Assembly (NCBI RefSeq): GCF_007992495.1 | Contig: NZ_BKAJ01000147.1 | Span: 1 to 34,157, forward strand | Origin: Reyranella soli | GTDB lineage: Bacteria > Pseudomonadota > Alphaproteobacteria > Reyranellales > Reyranellaceae | Direction: 5' to 3' | Length of the DNA stretch: 34,157 bases | Part shown: in pieces, positions 17,292 to 24,034 of the stretch | Numbering within the stretch: position 1 is the first letter of the stretch | How the letters are laid out: each line of letters begins with the position of its first letter | The notes under the pieces: model-generated | What the model was told of the DNA's origin: nothing | Databases searched by the model: none | The model's input: only the letters and a program-made list of their open reading frames with translations | Made by a program: the position numbers and the translations under genes

Positions 17292-17488
17292 GCGATCCTC
17301 AATTTCGTTTTCGCGAGTTTTTTCGCACCGTAGAGGGGTCACGAATAAGCGACCGAACCCGCCGCGGCCCGCGATTCGTTGAGTCGCCGGCCCGAGCTGC
17401 CAGCAATGCTTTCAACGGAGGGGGCCCCATTTCATGAACGGTGGACGGAGAGGTCATAGGCATCAGTACTGCTGCCCATGACCCCTCC

Positions 17489-17530
17489 GCCCGCTACGCG
17501 GGCACCTCCCCACGCTTGTGCGTGGGGAGG
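17489..17530. repeat. REP-like double hairpin
   Basis: Two adjacent perfect hairpins: GCCCGC (17489-17494) with GCGGGC (17498-17503), then CCTCCCCACGC (17505-17515) with GCGTGGGGAGG (17520-17530). The arrangement recalls dispersed palindromic elements that are frequent in alphaproteobacterial intergenic regions, and the left-edge hairpin at 12-34 has the same CCTCCCC core. It lies 27 bases downstream of the unknown gene at 17558 and may serve as its terminator, though no T-run follows on that strand. Confidence 0.6.
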
Positions 17531-17557
17531 AATGAACCAAGCAGCGCGGACGATGCT

Positions 17558-17938
17558 CTAAGGCAGCAGCCCCAGCGAAGACTGCAGGTCGTGCTGGCCG
17601 GCAGCCAGCGCAGGCGGCATGTCATCGACAGTGTACGCCTGATTGTAGTGCTGCCGGACATAGTCGAGGCCATGGCGCAGCATGTCCTTGTTGAAGCGCG
17701 CCGGCTTCAACGCCAGGGCCGCGAGCGCATCGGGTGAGCGCTCGTGGACCGGCCGCGAGAACGCAGCGAGCTCGACTTCGGCGACGAGGAACATGCCGCA
17801 CGCCATCGCACCGAGCGCGTAGGAAAGGCATTCCTCTTCCCAACGGTCGGGCTCGCGGCGTTCAGCGTCGAGATGATCGAGGGCAGCAGCGAAGTTGTCG
17901 TAAAGCCGGTTCTTGCGCTCGACGTCCATCGGCTGCAT
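17558..17938 (-). CDS. Hypothetical protein of 126 residues
   Basis: I do not recognise the family. A coding role is supported by a strong ribosome binding site on the minus strand, GAGGAGG ending five bases before the ATG, and by a protein of normal composition. The N-terminal third is charged (DVERKNRLYDNF, then DAERREPDRWEEE), the middle is hydrophobic and probably helical (roughly 39-60, with CLSYALGAMACGMFLVAE), and the C-terminal third contains DMLRHGLDYVRQHYNQAY. There is no signal peptide. A second in-frame ATG lies three codons inside. The gene stands alone between trpA, 95 bases upstream of it, and the double hairpin at 17489-17530; it may be read from the trp operon or from a weak promoter in that gap (TTGTCG, 17 bases, CATATG). 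Confidence 0.65.
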   Translation of the reverse strand: MQPMDVERKNRLYDNFAAALDHLDAERREPDRWEEECLSYALGAMACGMFLVAEVELAAFSRPVHERSPDALAALALKPARFNKDMLRHGLDYVRQHYNQAYTVDDMPPALAAGQHDLQSSLGLLP

Positions 17939-18033
17939 GCGTTCCTCCTCGTTTTCACGGGGCGCATATGGGCGTGAGATCGTGACCCGACAATGACGAT
18001 CGGATCACATTCCTTGATTGGTCACAGCGGCGG

Positions 18034-18867
18034 TTACGCCTTGCTTACGCTGCGCACGCCGCCTGCAAGTGCCTTGACGTCGGCGAGCACGCCGGCAGTG
18101 AGGCCGGGCTTGGGTTTGCCGTCGGCATCGAGGCCCGCCTTCACGCGATCGACGATGGCGGTGCCGACGACAGCGGCATCGGCATGACGCGCCACGGCCG
18201 CAGCCTGTTCCGGCGTCCTGATGCCGAAACCCACGCCGACCGGCAACTTGGTGTGGCGCTTGATGCGCGCGACATGCGTGGCAACCGCTTCTTCCGTCGC
18301 CGACTTGGTGCCGGTGATGCCGAGCACCGAGACGAAATAGACGAAGCCCGCGGAATACTTCAGCACCGCAGGCAAGCGCTTGTCGTCGGTCGTCGGCGCA
18401 GTCAGCAGCACGGTGTCGAGACCGTGCGCCTCGGCGTGCGGCTTCAGCTCGTCGGCCTCTTCCGGCGGCAGATCGACCAGGATGAATCCGTCGACGCCCG
18501 CCGCCGCAGCTTCCTTGCAGAAGCGCTCGACGCCGCGCTGATAGACCAGGTTGTAGTAACCCATCAGCAGGATCGGCGTGTCGTTGTCGCCAGTCTCCTT
18601 GCGGAAGCGGCGCACCATGTCGAAGGTGCCGTCGACCGTCATGCCGGCCTTGAGTGCGCGCTGGCCTGCGACCTGGATCGAGGGGCCGTCAGCCATCGGA
18701 TCGGTGAACGGCATGCCGAGCTCGATCAGGTCGGCGCCGGCTGCCGGCAGGCCTTTCAGGATGTCGTAGCTCACTTCGGCATTGGGATCGCCGGCCGAAA
18801 TGTAGATCACGAGCCCGGCGCGCTTGTCGGCCTTGAGCTTCTCGAAACGCTTGGTGATGCGGCTCAT
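18034..18867 (-). CDS. trpA: Tryptophan synthase alpha chain
   Basis: Cleaves indole-3-glycerol phosphate to indole and glyceraldehyde 3-phosphate and channels indole to TrpB. The 277-residue TIM barrel has the catalytic Glu49 in LIELGMPF and Asp60 in DPMADGP, the same numbers as the E. coli enzyme, then LMGYYNLVYQRG, GFILVDLPPEE, and the phosphate-binding VGFGIRTPEQ and ADAAVVGTAIVD. Its ATG overlaps the stop of a short upstream frame (ATGA at 18867-18864). In most relatives trpA follows trpB directly; here a DUF433 gene and a short remnant lie between. No accD follows; the next gene downstream is an unknown one. Confidence 0.97.
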   Translation of the reverse strand: MSRITKRFEKLKADKRAGLVIYISAGDPNAEVSYDILKGLPAAGADLIELGMPFTDPMADGPSIQVAGQRALKAGMTVDGTFDMVRRFRKETGDNDTPILLMGYYNLVYQRGVERFCKEAAAAGVDGFILVDLPPEEADELKPHAEAHGLDTVLLTAPTTDDKRLPAVLKYSAGFVYFVSVLGITGTKSATEEAVATHVARIKRHTKLPVGVGFGIRTPEQAAAVARHADAAVVGTAIVDRVKAGLDADGKPKPGLTAGVLADVKALAGGVRSVSKA

Positions 18868-18995
18868 GATTGGTCCTGTGGTGGCACGAGAGCGAGCGGC
18901 GGCCGGATGCGAATTCGCTCGTCTTCGAAAATCACGATTCTATTCGTCATATCGATATCAGTGGCCAAGGCAACTGCTCTAAGGGCTAGCGCGCA
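18864..18995 (-). pseudogene. Possible C-terminal remnant of a DUF5615 (PIN-like) toxin
   Basis: After the DUF433 stop the same frame stays open for 43 codons to a TGA that overlaps the trpA ATG. It contains a possible 28-residue frame from ATG 18950, starting MTNRIVIFEDERIRIRPP. The pattern of hydrophobic strand then RIRIR-type basic end resembles the C-terminus of DUF5615 proteins, the usual partner of DUF433 antitoxins. The catalytic N-terminal part is absent. It could instead be a chance open frame kept for translational coupling to trpA. The similarity is judged by eye only. Confidence 0.3.
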
Positions 18996-19238
18996 TTACG
19001 CCGCCGGCTTGTCGAGCACCGGCAAGTCATCCTTGGCGCTGTTCGCAGCGAAGGCGATAGCCGCCTTAATGTGATCAGGGCGGGGAGACGGGTATGCCGA
19101 AATGATATCCGTAGCCGTCGTCCCATTGGCAACGTCGGCGAGAACCTGCCGCAAGAGAACGCGCGTTCCTTTCATTGTTGGCAACCCGCCGCAAATCTCG
19201 GGATCGCGAACGATGTGGTCTTGCCATCTGAAGGTCAT
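18996..19238 (-). CDS. DUF433 family protein (antitoxin-like)
   Basis: Small protein of 80 residues covering a single DUF433 domain: DHIVRDPEICGGLPTMKGTR, then VLLRQVLADVANGTTATDIISAYPSPRPDHIKAAIAFAA, which is the conserved pattern with a short helix-turn-helix-like core. DUF433 proteins usually pair with DUF5615 PIN-like proteins as presumed toxin-antitoxin modules. GGGAGG ends four bases before the ATG. The gene sits 22 bases after the trpB stop and 128 bases before trpA, inside an operon where it has no evident metabolic role. The intact toxin is missing, so it may be an orphan antitoxin, perhaps acting on toxins elsewhere. Confidence 0.88.
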   Translation of the reverse strand: MTFRWQDHIVRDPEICGGLPTMKGTRVLLRQVLADVANGTTATDIISAYPSPRPDHIKAAIAFAANSAKDDLPVLDKPAA

Positions 19239-19260
19239 GCTGCCTCCCGATCCGGGCCAA

Positions 19261-20475
19261 CTATACCTTCATACCAAGCCGCTCGGCGACGGCGAACACG
19301 TCCTTGTCGCCGCGGCCGCAGAGATTTATCACCAGCAGATTGTCCTTGGGCAGGGTCGGCGCGAGCTTGGTGACATGGGCCAGCGCATGCGCGGGTTCGA
19401 GCGCCGGGATGATGCCCTCGAGCTTGCACAGCAGCTGGAACGCCGTCAGCGCCTCGTTGTCGGTCGCCGACACGTATTCGACGCGGCCCTGCTCCTTCAG
19501 CCACGAATGCTCGGGTCCGATGCCGGGATAGTCGAGGCCGGCCGAGATCGAATGCGCCTCGGTGATCTGGCCTTCCTTGTCCTGCAGCAGATAGGTGCGA
19601 TTGCCGTGCAGCACGCCGGGACGGCCGCCGGTCAGCGACGCGGCATGCTCGCCGGTCTCCACGCCTTTGCCGCCGGCTTCGACGCCGACGATGCGCACGC
19701 CCTTGTCGTCGAGGAAGGGATGGAACAGGCCCATGGCGTTGGAGCCACCGCCAATGCAAGCGACCAGCGTGTCGGGCAGCCGGCCTTCCATCTCCATGAT
19801 CTGCGTGCGCACCTCGTTGCCGATCACGCACTGGAAATCCCGCACCATCGACGGATAGGGGTGCGGCCCTGCCACCGTGCCGATGCAGTAGAATGTCGTC
19901 TCGCAGGTCGCCACCCAGTCGCGCAGCGCCTCGTTCATGGCGTCCTTCAAGGTCGAGGAGCCTGACGTCACCGGACGCACCTCCGCGCCCAGCATCTTCA
20001 TGCGGAAGACGTTGGGCGCCTGGCGCTCGACGTCGACCGAGCCCATGAAGACGACACAGGGAATGTCGAACAGCGCGCAGGCCGTCGCCGTGGCAACGCC
20101 GTGCTGGCCGGCGCCCGTCTCGGCAATCACGCGCGTCTTGCCCATCCGCTTGGCCAGGAGGACCTGGCCCAGCACGTTGTTGATCTTGTGGCTGCCCGTG
20201 TGGTTCAGCTCATCGCGCTTGAAATAGATCTTGGCGCCGCCGAGATGCTTGGTCAGGCGTTCCGCGTAGTAGAGCGGGCTCGGCCGCCCGGCATACTGGG
20301 CCAGGAGATAGTTCAGCTCGCCCTGGAACTGCGGGTCGGCCTTGGCCTCGTTGTAGGCTTTCTCCAGATCGAGGATCAGCGGCATCAACGTCTCGGCGAC
20401 GTAGCGGCCGCCGAAAAGGCCGAAATGCCCGCGCTCGTCGGGGCCGGTGCGGAAACTGTTGGTTGAGGTTGGCAT
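19261..20475 (-). CDS. trpB: Tryptophan synthase beta chain
   Basis: PLP enzyme that joins indole and L-serine to L-tryptophan through an enzyme-bound aminoacrylate. The 404-residue protein has the PLP lysine K97 in GSHKINN, catalytic E119 in VIAETGAGQHG, the phosphate-binding GGGSNAMG, and the C-terminal NLCGRGDKDV. A perfect 11-bp hairpin lies just upstream and overlaps its ribosome binding site (see 20483-20517). The upstream neighbour is ridA, 57 bases away. No tryptophan-rich leader peptide is visible. Confidence 0.98.
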   Translation of the reverse strand: MPTSTNSFRTGPDERGHFGLFGGRYVAETLMPLILDLEKAYNEAKADPQFQGELNYLLAQYAGRPSPLYYAERLTKHLGGAKIYFKRDELNHTGSHKINNVLGQVLLAKRMGKTRVIAETGAGQHGVATATACALFDIPCVVFMGSVDVERQAPNVFRMKMLGAEVRPVTSGSSTLKDAMNEALRDWVATCETTFYCIGTVAGPHPYPSMVRDFQCVIGNEVRTQIMEMEGRLPDTLVACIGGGSNAMGLFHPFLDDKGVRIVGVEAGGKGVETGEHAASLTGGRPGVLHGNRTYLLQDKEGQITEAHSISAGLDYPGIGPEHSWLKEQGRVEYVSATDNEALTAFQLLCKLEGIIPALEPAHALAHVTKLAPTLPKDNLLVINLCGRGDKDVFAVAERLGMKV

Positions 20476-20482
20476 CGCTGTT

Positions 20483-20517
20483 CCTGTCGGGACGCCGGAC
20501 TTAGCAGTCCCGACAGG
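20483..20517 (-). promoter_or_regulatory. Hairpin overlapping the trpB ribosome binding site
   Basis: In plus-strand letters the arms are CCTGTCGGGAC (20483-20493) and GTCCCGACAGG (20507-20517), a perfect 11-bp inverted repeat with a 13-base loop. On the trpB mRNA the 3' arm ends in AGG, which is part of AGGAA (20485-20481), the only Shine-Dalgarno candidate, seven bases ahead of the trpB region and start codon. No T-run follows, so it is not a terminator. When folded it would occlude the trpB ribosome site, suggesting control of trpB translation or dependence on ribosomes arriving from ridA. Confidence 0.55.
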
Positions 20518-20532
20518 GGTCGGTCAAAAGCC

Positions 20533-21096
20533 CTACCTGCGCTTGCTCTTGGCCGATTTCCGCTTGGCCTTGGGCGCTGCCTTGCGGCGTGCAGCGGGCT
20601 TGGCGGCCGGCTTTGCGGCGGCGCGACGGGCCGGCGCATCCTCGACCTCGACGATCACCTCGATCTCGACCGGGATGCCGCGCGGCAGCGAGCCCATGCC
20701 GACCGCCGAACGCGCGTGGCGGCCGCGATCGCCGAACACCGAGACGAAGAGGTCGGAGCAGCCGTTGATGACTTCCGGCTGCTCGCCGAATTCCGGCGTC
20801 GCGTTGACCATGCCCAAAAGCTTGACGATGCGTTTGACGCGATCGAGGTCGCCCAGCTCGGCCTTCATGACGGCGATCAGGCTCAAGCCGGTCTGGCGGG
20901 CATATTCGTAGCCCTGCTCCTTGGTGAAATCGCGACCGACCTTGCCGACGGGCAGCGGATGGCCCGGCAGGCCCGGGCCCTTGCCGGCGAGATAGAGCAG
21001 GTTGCCGGTGCGCACGGCGTTCACGTAGTTGGCCATCGGCGAGGTGGGCTTGGTGAGCTCGATACCGAGCTCCTGCAGCCGCTGTTCGGTCTTCAT
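20533..21096 (-). CDS. RidA/YjgF-superfamily protein with a basic C-terminal tail
   Basis: Member of the Rid superfamily, 187 residues. The core (about 1-152) has NLLYLAGKGP, EYARQTGLSLIAVMKAELGD and HARSAVGMGSLPRG (R129 aligning with the catalytic Arg of RidA) before VEIEVIVEV. The closest group by layout is the longer UK114-like type rather than the 130-residue archetype. Archetypal RidA hydrolyses 2-aminoacrylate and other imines released by PLP enzymes. Residues 154-187 are a disordered tail of Ala, Pro, Lys and Arg (KPAAKPAARRK, KAKRKSAKSKRR) resembling histone-H1-like tails. It lies 11 bases after trpF and 57 before trpB, with AGGGGAA as ribosome binding site. The role in the trp operon is inferred. 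Confidence 0.88.
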   Translation of the reverse strand: MKTEQRLQELGIELTKPTSPMANYVNAVRTGNLLYLAGKGPGLPGHPLPVGKVGRDFTKEQGYEYARQTGLSLIAVMKAELGDLDRVKRIVKLLGMVNATPEFGEQPEVINGCSDLFVSVFGDRGRHARSAVGMGSLPRGIPVEIEVIVEVEDAPARRAAAKPAAKPAARRKAAPKAKRKSAKSKRR

Positions 21097-21107
21097 TCGG
21101 TTCCCCT

Positions 21108-21746
21108 TCAGAGCGCCTTCACACGGTCGAGGAAGGCGCGGATCAAGTCGATCGATTTCACACCCCGGCTCGATTCGACGCCAGAGGAAACGTCGACACC
21201 CCGCGCGCCAGTCACGCGCACCGCCTCGGCGACGTTGTCAGGCCGGAGCCCGCCGGCCAGCAACCACGGCAGCGGCACCGTGCGGCCGGACAGGAAGGTC
21301 CAGTCGAAGGCGATCGCGTTGCCGCCGGGCAAGGTGCCTTCGGCGCCCTCGAACATCAGCCGATCGGCGACCGTGGTGTAGGCCGCGATGCCGCGCTCGA
21401 CGTCGCTCGCCTGCCCGACCTTGATCACCTTCATCACTGGCTTGGCCGTACGCGCCTTGATCGCCGCCACTCGCTCGGGCGTTTCCGCGCCATGGAGCTG
21501 CAGCAGATCGATGGCGCCAGTGGCCAGCCGCTCGTCCAGCAGCGCATCGTCGGGATCGACGAACAGGCCAGTCCGAATGACACCCTGCGGCACGCGTGCG
21601 CCCAGCGCCTTCAGCACGTCGTTGGAGGCGACGTGACGCGGCGAGCGCGGATAGGTGACGAAGCCCACGAAGCGCGCGCCGGCCGCGACCGCGGCATCGA
21701 CCGTCTCCGGGGTCGACAGGCCGCAGATCTTGGCCTCGATAGTCAT
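21108..21746 (-). CDS. trpF: Phosphoribosylanthranilate isomerase
   Basis: TIM-barrel enzyme of 212 residues that isomerises phosphoribosylanthranilate by an Amadori rearrangement in tryptophan synthesis. Seen: KICGL with the catalytic base Cys8, GLFVDPDD, LLQLHGAETPE, and the phosphate-binding LAGGLRPDNVAEA and DVSSGVESSRGVKS. The general acid, usually Asp in the strand before the GG loop (Asp126 in Thermotoga), is Glu here: RLMFEGAEGTLPGG, E133. The start ATG overlaps the pyrF stop (ATGA at 21746-21743), so translation is probably coupled to pyrF. Confidence 0.96.
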   Translation of the reverse strand: MTIEAKICGLSTPETVDAAVAAGARFVGFVTYPRSPRHVASNDVLKALGARVPQGVIRTGLFVDPDDALLDERLATGAIDLLQLHGAETPERVAAIKARTAKPVMKVIKVGQASDVERGIAAYTTVADRLMFEGAEGTLPGGNAIAFDWTFLSGRTVPLPWLLAGGLRPDNVAEAVRVTGARGVDVSSGVESSRGVKSIDLIRAFLDRVKAL

Positions 21747-22495
21747 AGGTCGTTGACGCCGGCTTCGCGGGCGATCGCTTCGGCAGCGGCCCGCGGATCG
21801 GCGGCCTGGTAGATCGGCCGGCCGACCACCAGATTTGTGGCGCCGAGATCGACTGCCTGGCGCGGCGTCATCGCCCGCTTCTGGTCGTTGGCGGCGCTGC
21901 CGACGGGCCGGATACCTGGCACCATGAGCACGAAGTCGGGACCGCACTGCTTGCGCAGAGCCGCGATCTCGAGCGGCGAGCAGATCACGCCGTCGAGGCC
22001 GCTCTCGCGGGCCAGGCCTGCCAGGCGCAGCACCTGGTCGGACGGATCGGCGTCGACGCCGGTCGCCTCGAGGTCGGAACGATCGAGCGAGGTGAGGACA
22101 GTGACGCCCAAAAGCTTGGGCCTCGGCACATTGTGCTTGGCCGCCTGCCCGCCGGCCTCCGCTACCGCCGCCTTCAGCATCTCCTTGCCGCCACTGGCAT
22201 GGATGGTGATGAAAGTGGGAGCCAGTTCGACCACGGCGCGGATTCCGCCGGCCACGGTGTTGGGAATGTCGTGCAGCTTGAGATCGAGGAAGAAACCGAC
22301 GCCGGTCGCCCGCACCGGGCCCGGGAACGCATAGCGCACCCCCGGCGCGCCGTGCGCCAGGAAGAACTCCAGGCCGAGCTTGATGCCGCCGACGGCCGGT
22401 TTCGGTCCACCGGCGATGGATTGGATGAGCTTGGTGGCCTGGGCGAGATCGATGGTGTCGACGCCGCAATAGACCGGGTTCGAACGGGTCGGCAT
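21743..22495 (-). CDS. pyrF: Orotidine 5'-phosphate decarboxylase
   Basis: Decarboxylates OMP to UMP, the last step of de novo pyrimidine synthesis. In the 250-residue TIM barrel the catalytic signature DLKLHDIPNT (71-80) supplies the Asp-Lys-Asp triad members D71, K73 and D76; later come TVLTSLDRSDL, the VMVPGIRP-like segment LMVPGIRPVG, and NLVVGRPIYQA, the phosphate loop. It is the first gene of the pyrF-trpF-ridA-trpB unit and starts 42 bases after the stop of the ABC ATPase gene, so read-through from the transporter operon is possible. There is no strong ribosome binding site before its ATG. Confidence 0.97.
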   Translation of the reverse strand: MPTRSNPVYCGVDTIDLAQATKLIQSIAGGPKPAVGGIKLGLEFFLAHGAPGVRYAFPGPVRATGVGFFLDLKLHDIPNTVAGGIRAVVELAPTFITIHASGGKEMLKAAVAEAGGQAAKHNVPRPKLLGVTVLTSLDRSDLEATGVDADPSDQVLRLAGLARESGLDGVICSPLEIAALRKQCGPDFVLMVPGIRPVGSAANDQKRAMTPRQAVDLGATNLVVGRPIYQAADPRAAAEAIAREAGVNDL

Positions 22496-22537
22496 GGCGG
22501 GCGCAACCTAGTGGCGACGTCCCGCAAGGGCAAGGCG

Positions 22538-24034
22538 TCAGTGGATCGCGGCGTACATGATCTTTTCCTCGGTGGCATCGCGCGCCGAGAATTCCTCCAC
22601 GACCTTGCCCTGGCGGCACACCAGGATGCGATCCGACCGCGCCATGATCTCGGGCAGGTAGGACGAAATCATCACCACGGCATTGCCTTCCTCGGCGAGG
22701 CGGTCGATGAGCTGATGGATCTCGGCGATCGCGCCCACGTCGACGCCACGCGTCGGCTCGTCGAACACGATCAGGGTGGGCTCCTGAACCAGGGATTTGG
22801 CGATGACGATCTTCTGCTGGTTGCCGCCCGAGAGCTCGACGACCTTCACGTCCTGGCCGATCGCCCGGACGTTGAGCGCGTCGATCCATTTCTTTCCGAC
22901 CGCCTCGGCCTCGCGGGCAAGAACCAACGGTCGGCGGCGGCCGAGCTTGGCCAACAGGCCGATATAGACGTTGCGGGCGATCGACATGGTCTCGAAGAAA
23001 CCCTCGACCTTTCGATCCTCGGTGACGTAGGCGATGCCGTCGCGCACGGCCGGCGCCGGGGTGAGGTAACGGATCGGCCGGCCGCGCAGGACGATCTCGC
23101 CGCCGTGGAAGAAGTCGCGCTTGAGGATGCCCGCGGCGATCTTGAAGGTTTCAGTACGGCCCGACCCGACCAGGCCGAACACCCCCGTCACCTGCCCCGC
23201 GAAGACCGAGAGCGAATTGTTCTTCACCATCGGCGCCATGCGCAGATTCTCGATGGTGAGTACGCGCTCTCCGGGTGGCCGCACATGGGCCTTGCGCTCG
23301 GCATAGAGAGTCTTCGACAGGTCGCGGCCCACCATGGCCTGGATGACCCGCGCGCGGTCGAAATTCGCAGTGGCATCGGTGACGACATGGCGGCCGTCGC
23401 GCAGCACGGTGATGCGGTCGGAGATCAGCAACGCTTCCTCGAGAGCGTGCGAGATGAAGATGACCGAAACGCCGCGACGCTTGAGCTCGCGCACCAGGTC
23501 GAAGAAGTATTTCTTCTCCTCGGGCGTCAGACTGGCGGTCGGCTCGTCGAAGATGATCACCTTGGCTTCGTGCAGCACGGCGCGGGCAATCTCGACCATC
23601 TGTTTCTTGGCGGCGCCGAGTTGCGCCACGGTGGCCGTCGGCGTCACGTCGAAATTGAGCGACTGCAGGAACTGCTGGGCGGCAATGTAGATGCCGCGCA
23701 GGCGATTGTAGAACTTCTCCTGCCCGAGGAAGAGGTTCTGCGCCACCGTCATCGACGGCACCAGGCTGTTCTCCTGGAAGACCATGGCGACGCCGAGCTG
23801 GCGCGCCTCCAGCGGCGTGCGCGGCGCGATCTCACGGCCGGCGATCAGCATGGTGCCGGAACTGAGCGACACCACGCCCGCCATCACCTTGGTGAGAGTC
23901 GACTTGCCGGCGCCGTTCTCGCCGACCAGAGCATGGATCTCGCCTTCAGCCAGGCTGAAATCCACGCCCTCGATCGCAGGAACGCCGCCGTACAGCTTTG
24001 TCGCCTGCCGCAGCTCGAGGATGGGCGTCGTCAC
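22538..24034 (-). CDS. Sugar-type ABC transporter ATPase with two nucleotide-binding domains (CUT2, RbsA-like)
   Basis: Energises the importer encoded upstream. The 498-residue protein has a tandem of ATPase domains. NBD1 has Walker A GENGAGKST (38-46), signature QLGAAKKQMVEIARA and Walker B VIIFDEPTAS. NBD2 has a degenerate Walker A FGLVGSGRTE, which lacks the Lys as is normal for this family, signature LSGGNQQKIVIAK and Walker B LIVFDEPTRGVD. The start is a GTG at 24034 whose GTGA overlaps the stop of the upstream propeller gene, with AGGAG eight bases before it. Earlier in-frame sequence is the shadow of that neighbour. The substrate is unknown. Confidence 0.95.
   Translation of the reverse strand: MTTPILELRQATKLYGGVPAIEGVDFSLAEGEIHALVGENGAGKSTLTKVMAGVVSLSSGTMLIAGREIAPRTPLEARQLGVAMVFQENSLVPSMTVAQNLFLGQEKFYNRLRGIYIAAQQFLQSLNFDVTPTATVAQLGAAKKQMVEIARAVLHEAKVIIFDEPTASLTPEEKKYFFDLVRELKRRGVSVIFISHALEEALLISDRITVLRDGRHVVTDATANFDRARVIQAMVGRDLSKTLYAERKAHVRPPGERVLTIENLRMAPMVKNNSLSVFAGQVTGVFGLVGSGRTETFKIAAGILKRDFFHGGEIVLRGRPIRYLTPAPAVRDGIAYVTEDRKVEGFFETMSIARNVYIGLLAKLGRRRPLVLAREAEAVGKKWIDALNVRAIGQDVKVVELSGGNQQKIVIAKSLVQEPTLIVFDEPTRGVDVGAIAEIHQLIDRLAEEGNAVVMISSYLPEIMARSDRILVCRQGKVVEEFSARDATEEKIMYAAIH

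Larger units (their letters stand above)
16812..17557. other. 746-base gene-poor stretch
   Basis: No convincing protein gene lies here; the open frames present have no supported start or recognisable product, and their Cys- or Met-Gln-rich peptides come from nucleotide repeats. It holds the AT-rich repeats at 16991-17096, a small hairpin CGGCTC/GAGCCG at 17167-17186, a strong minus-strand promoter-like sequence within an inverted repeat at 17251-17291 with a structured downstream leader (17209-17252), and a double hairpin at 17489-17530. The central part is clearly lower in GC than the flanking genes. It may be the scar of a past insertion or may encode a small RNA on the minus strand. Confidence 0.6.

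Noticed and set aside
17320..17410. tRNA-like or transposase remnant
   Set aside because: The GC-rich stretch with repeated GATTCGTTGAGTCGCC-type sequence does not fold into a cloverleaf and encodes no known transposase fragment.
17210..17437. 75-codon plus-strand frame in the gene-poor stretch
   Set aside because: No ribosome binding site, no recognisable pattern, and it crosses the inverted repeat and promoter-like sequence of the other strand.
22496..22537. Strong promoter before pyrF
   Set aside because: The 42-base gap after the ABC ATPase gene shows no convincing -35/-10 pair, so I could not support it.
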